Shown here: one piece after another, positions 13,962 through 14,185 of the stretch | How positions within the stretch are numbered: position 1 is the first letter of the stretch | Layout of the letters: each line of letters begins with the position of its first letter | Origin: DAIMZM01 sp036733985 | GTDB lineage: Bacteria > Bacillota > Dehalobacteriia > UBA4068 | DNA: 14,185 bases | Direction of reading: 5' to 3' | Assembly (NCBI GenBank): GCA_036733985.1 | Contig: DAIMZM010000064.1 | Location: 1 to 14,185, forward strand | The notes under the pieces: generated by a model | Told to the model about the DNA's origin: nothing | What the model saw: only the letters and a program-made list of their open reading frames with translations | The model's database searches: none | Translations under genes and position numbers: made by a program

Positions 13962-14185
13962 CTATCCGGCTTTCGCCGCTTTGGCCTGGGCCAGTTTGCC
14001 TTTGGGGCCTAATTCGGGGGTCAGCATACCGCCCAGGATGCCAATGACGACCAAGAGCACCGCGGCGAAGGTCCAGACGCCCATGAAGTTGCTGCCGAAG
14101 ATGGCCGCGGCGATGGTGGGCAGGATAAAGCCGATCAGGCCCACGGCGGTCTGGTTCATGCCGCCGGCAGCGCCGATATTTTCCG
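13962..14185 (-). CDS. MFS transporter, C-terminal end (partial, cut by the window edge)
   Basis: Reading frame open to the right edge; the last 73 codons are visible. It begins ENIGAAGGMNQTAVGLIGF, the motif of transmembrane helix 11 in many MFS porters, continues through a final hydrophobic helix (about VWTFAAVLLVVIGILGG) and ends in a short Lys/Ala-rich cytosolic tail with a TAG stop. The internal ATG at 14159 is not the start: the same frame continues in good MFS sequence upstream of it. The gene lies 88 bp upstream of the SDR gene on the same strand and may share its function. The start and substrate lie outside what can be seen. Confidence 0.8.
   Translation of the reverse strand, partial: ENIGAAGGMNQTAVGLIGFILPTIAAAIFGSNFMGVWTFAAVLLVVIGILGGMLTPELGPKGKLAQAKAAKAG

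Overview
The window looks like chromosomal DNA from a GC-rich, strictly or largely anaerobic member of the Bacillota (Clostridia or Negativicutes cannot be separated by eye). The reasons are a giant 2-hydroxyacyl-CoA dehydratase-type activase, a BioY-type biotin importer, a compact FtsY without a long acidic N-terminus, strong AGGAGG-type ribosome binding sites and a FosX-type fosfomycin hydrolase. There are no insertion sequences, phage genes or CRISPR arrays. Coding density is high.

Layout. 1-76 (minus) is tRNA-Glu(CTC) with encoded CCA and its own promoter. 131-4390 (minus) is a 1419-residue ATP-driven Fe-S activase/dehydratase-like fusion protein, with a clear promoter and a perfect 23-bp palindrome in its leader. 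4646-5626 (plus) is a membrane-anchored GH25 lysozyme, ending in a terminator shared with the convergent bioY gene (5659-6207, minus). The 6208-6518 gap holds the bioY promoter and a palindrome. It also holds a separate minus-strand promoter aimed at a strong hairpin terminator, which predicts a small RNA of about 75 nt, and an extended -10 promoter for the plus-strand genes.

6519-8164 (plus) is a three-gene operon: a cysteine-rich flavoprotein reductase and two half-size CHR-domain transporters. 8221-10223 (plus) is a pair made of a PLP alpha-oxoamine synthase that most resembles serine palmitoyltransferase and a short-chain dehydrogenase that could be the matching 3-keto reductase. This pair is the most interesting biological possibility in the window. 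10284-11195 is ftsY and 11201-11620 is fosX, 5 nt apart and closed by a strong terminator.

11712-12959 (minus) is an MFS transporter, 13109-13873 (minus) an SDR dehydrogenase, and 13962 to the right edge (minus) the C-terminal end of a second MFS transporter. Together they suggest a small uptake-and-oxidation cluster for an unknown metabolite. The 149-bp spacer between the SDR and the first MFS gene is full of GC-rich hairpins, two of which exclude each other.

All functional calls come from reading motifs and recalling families. No database search, folding program or promoter scorer was run.
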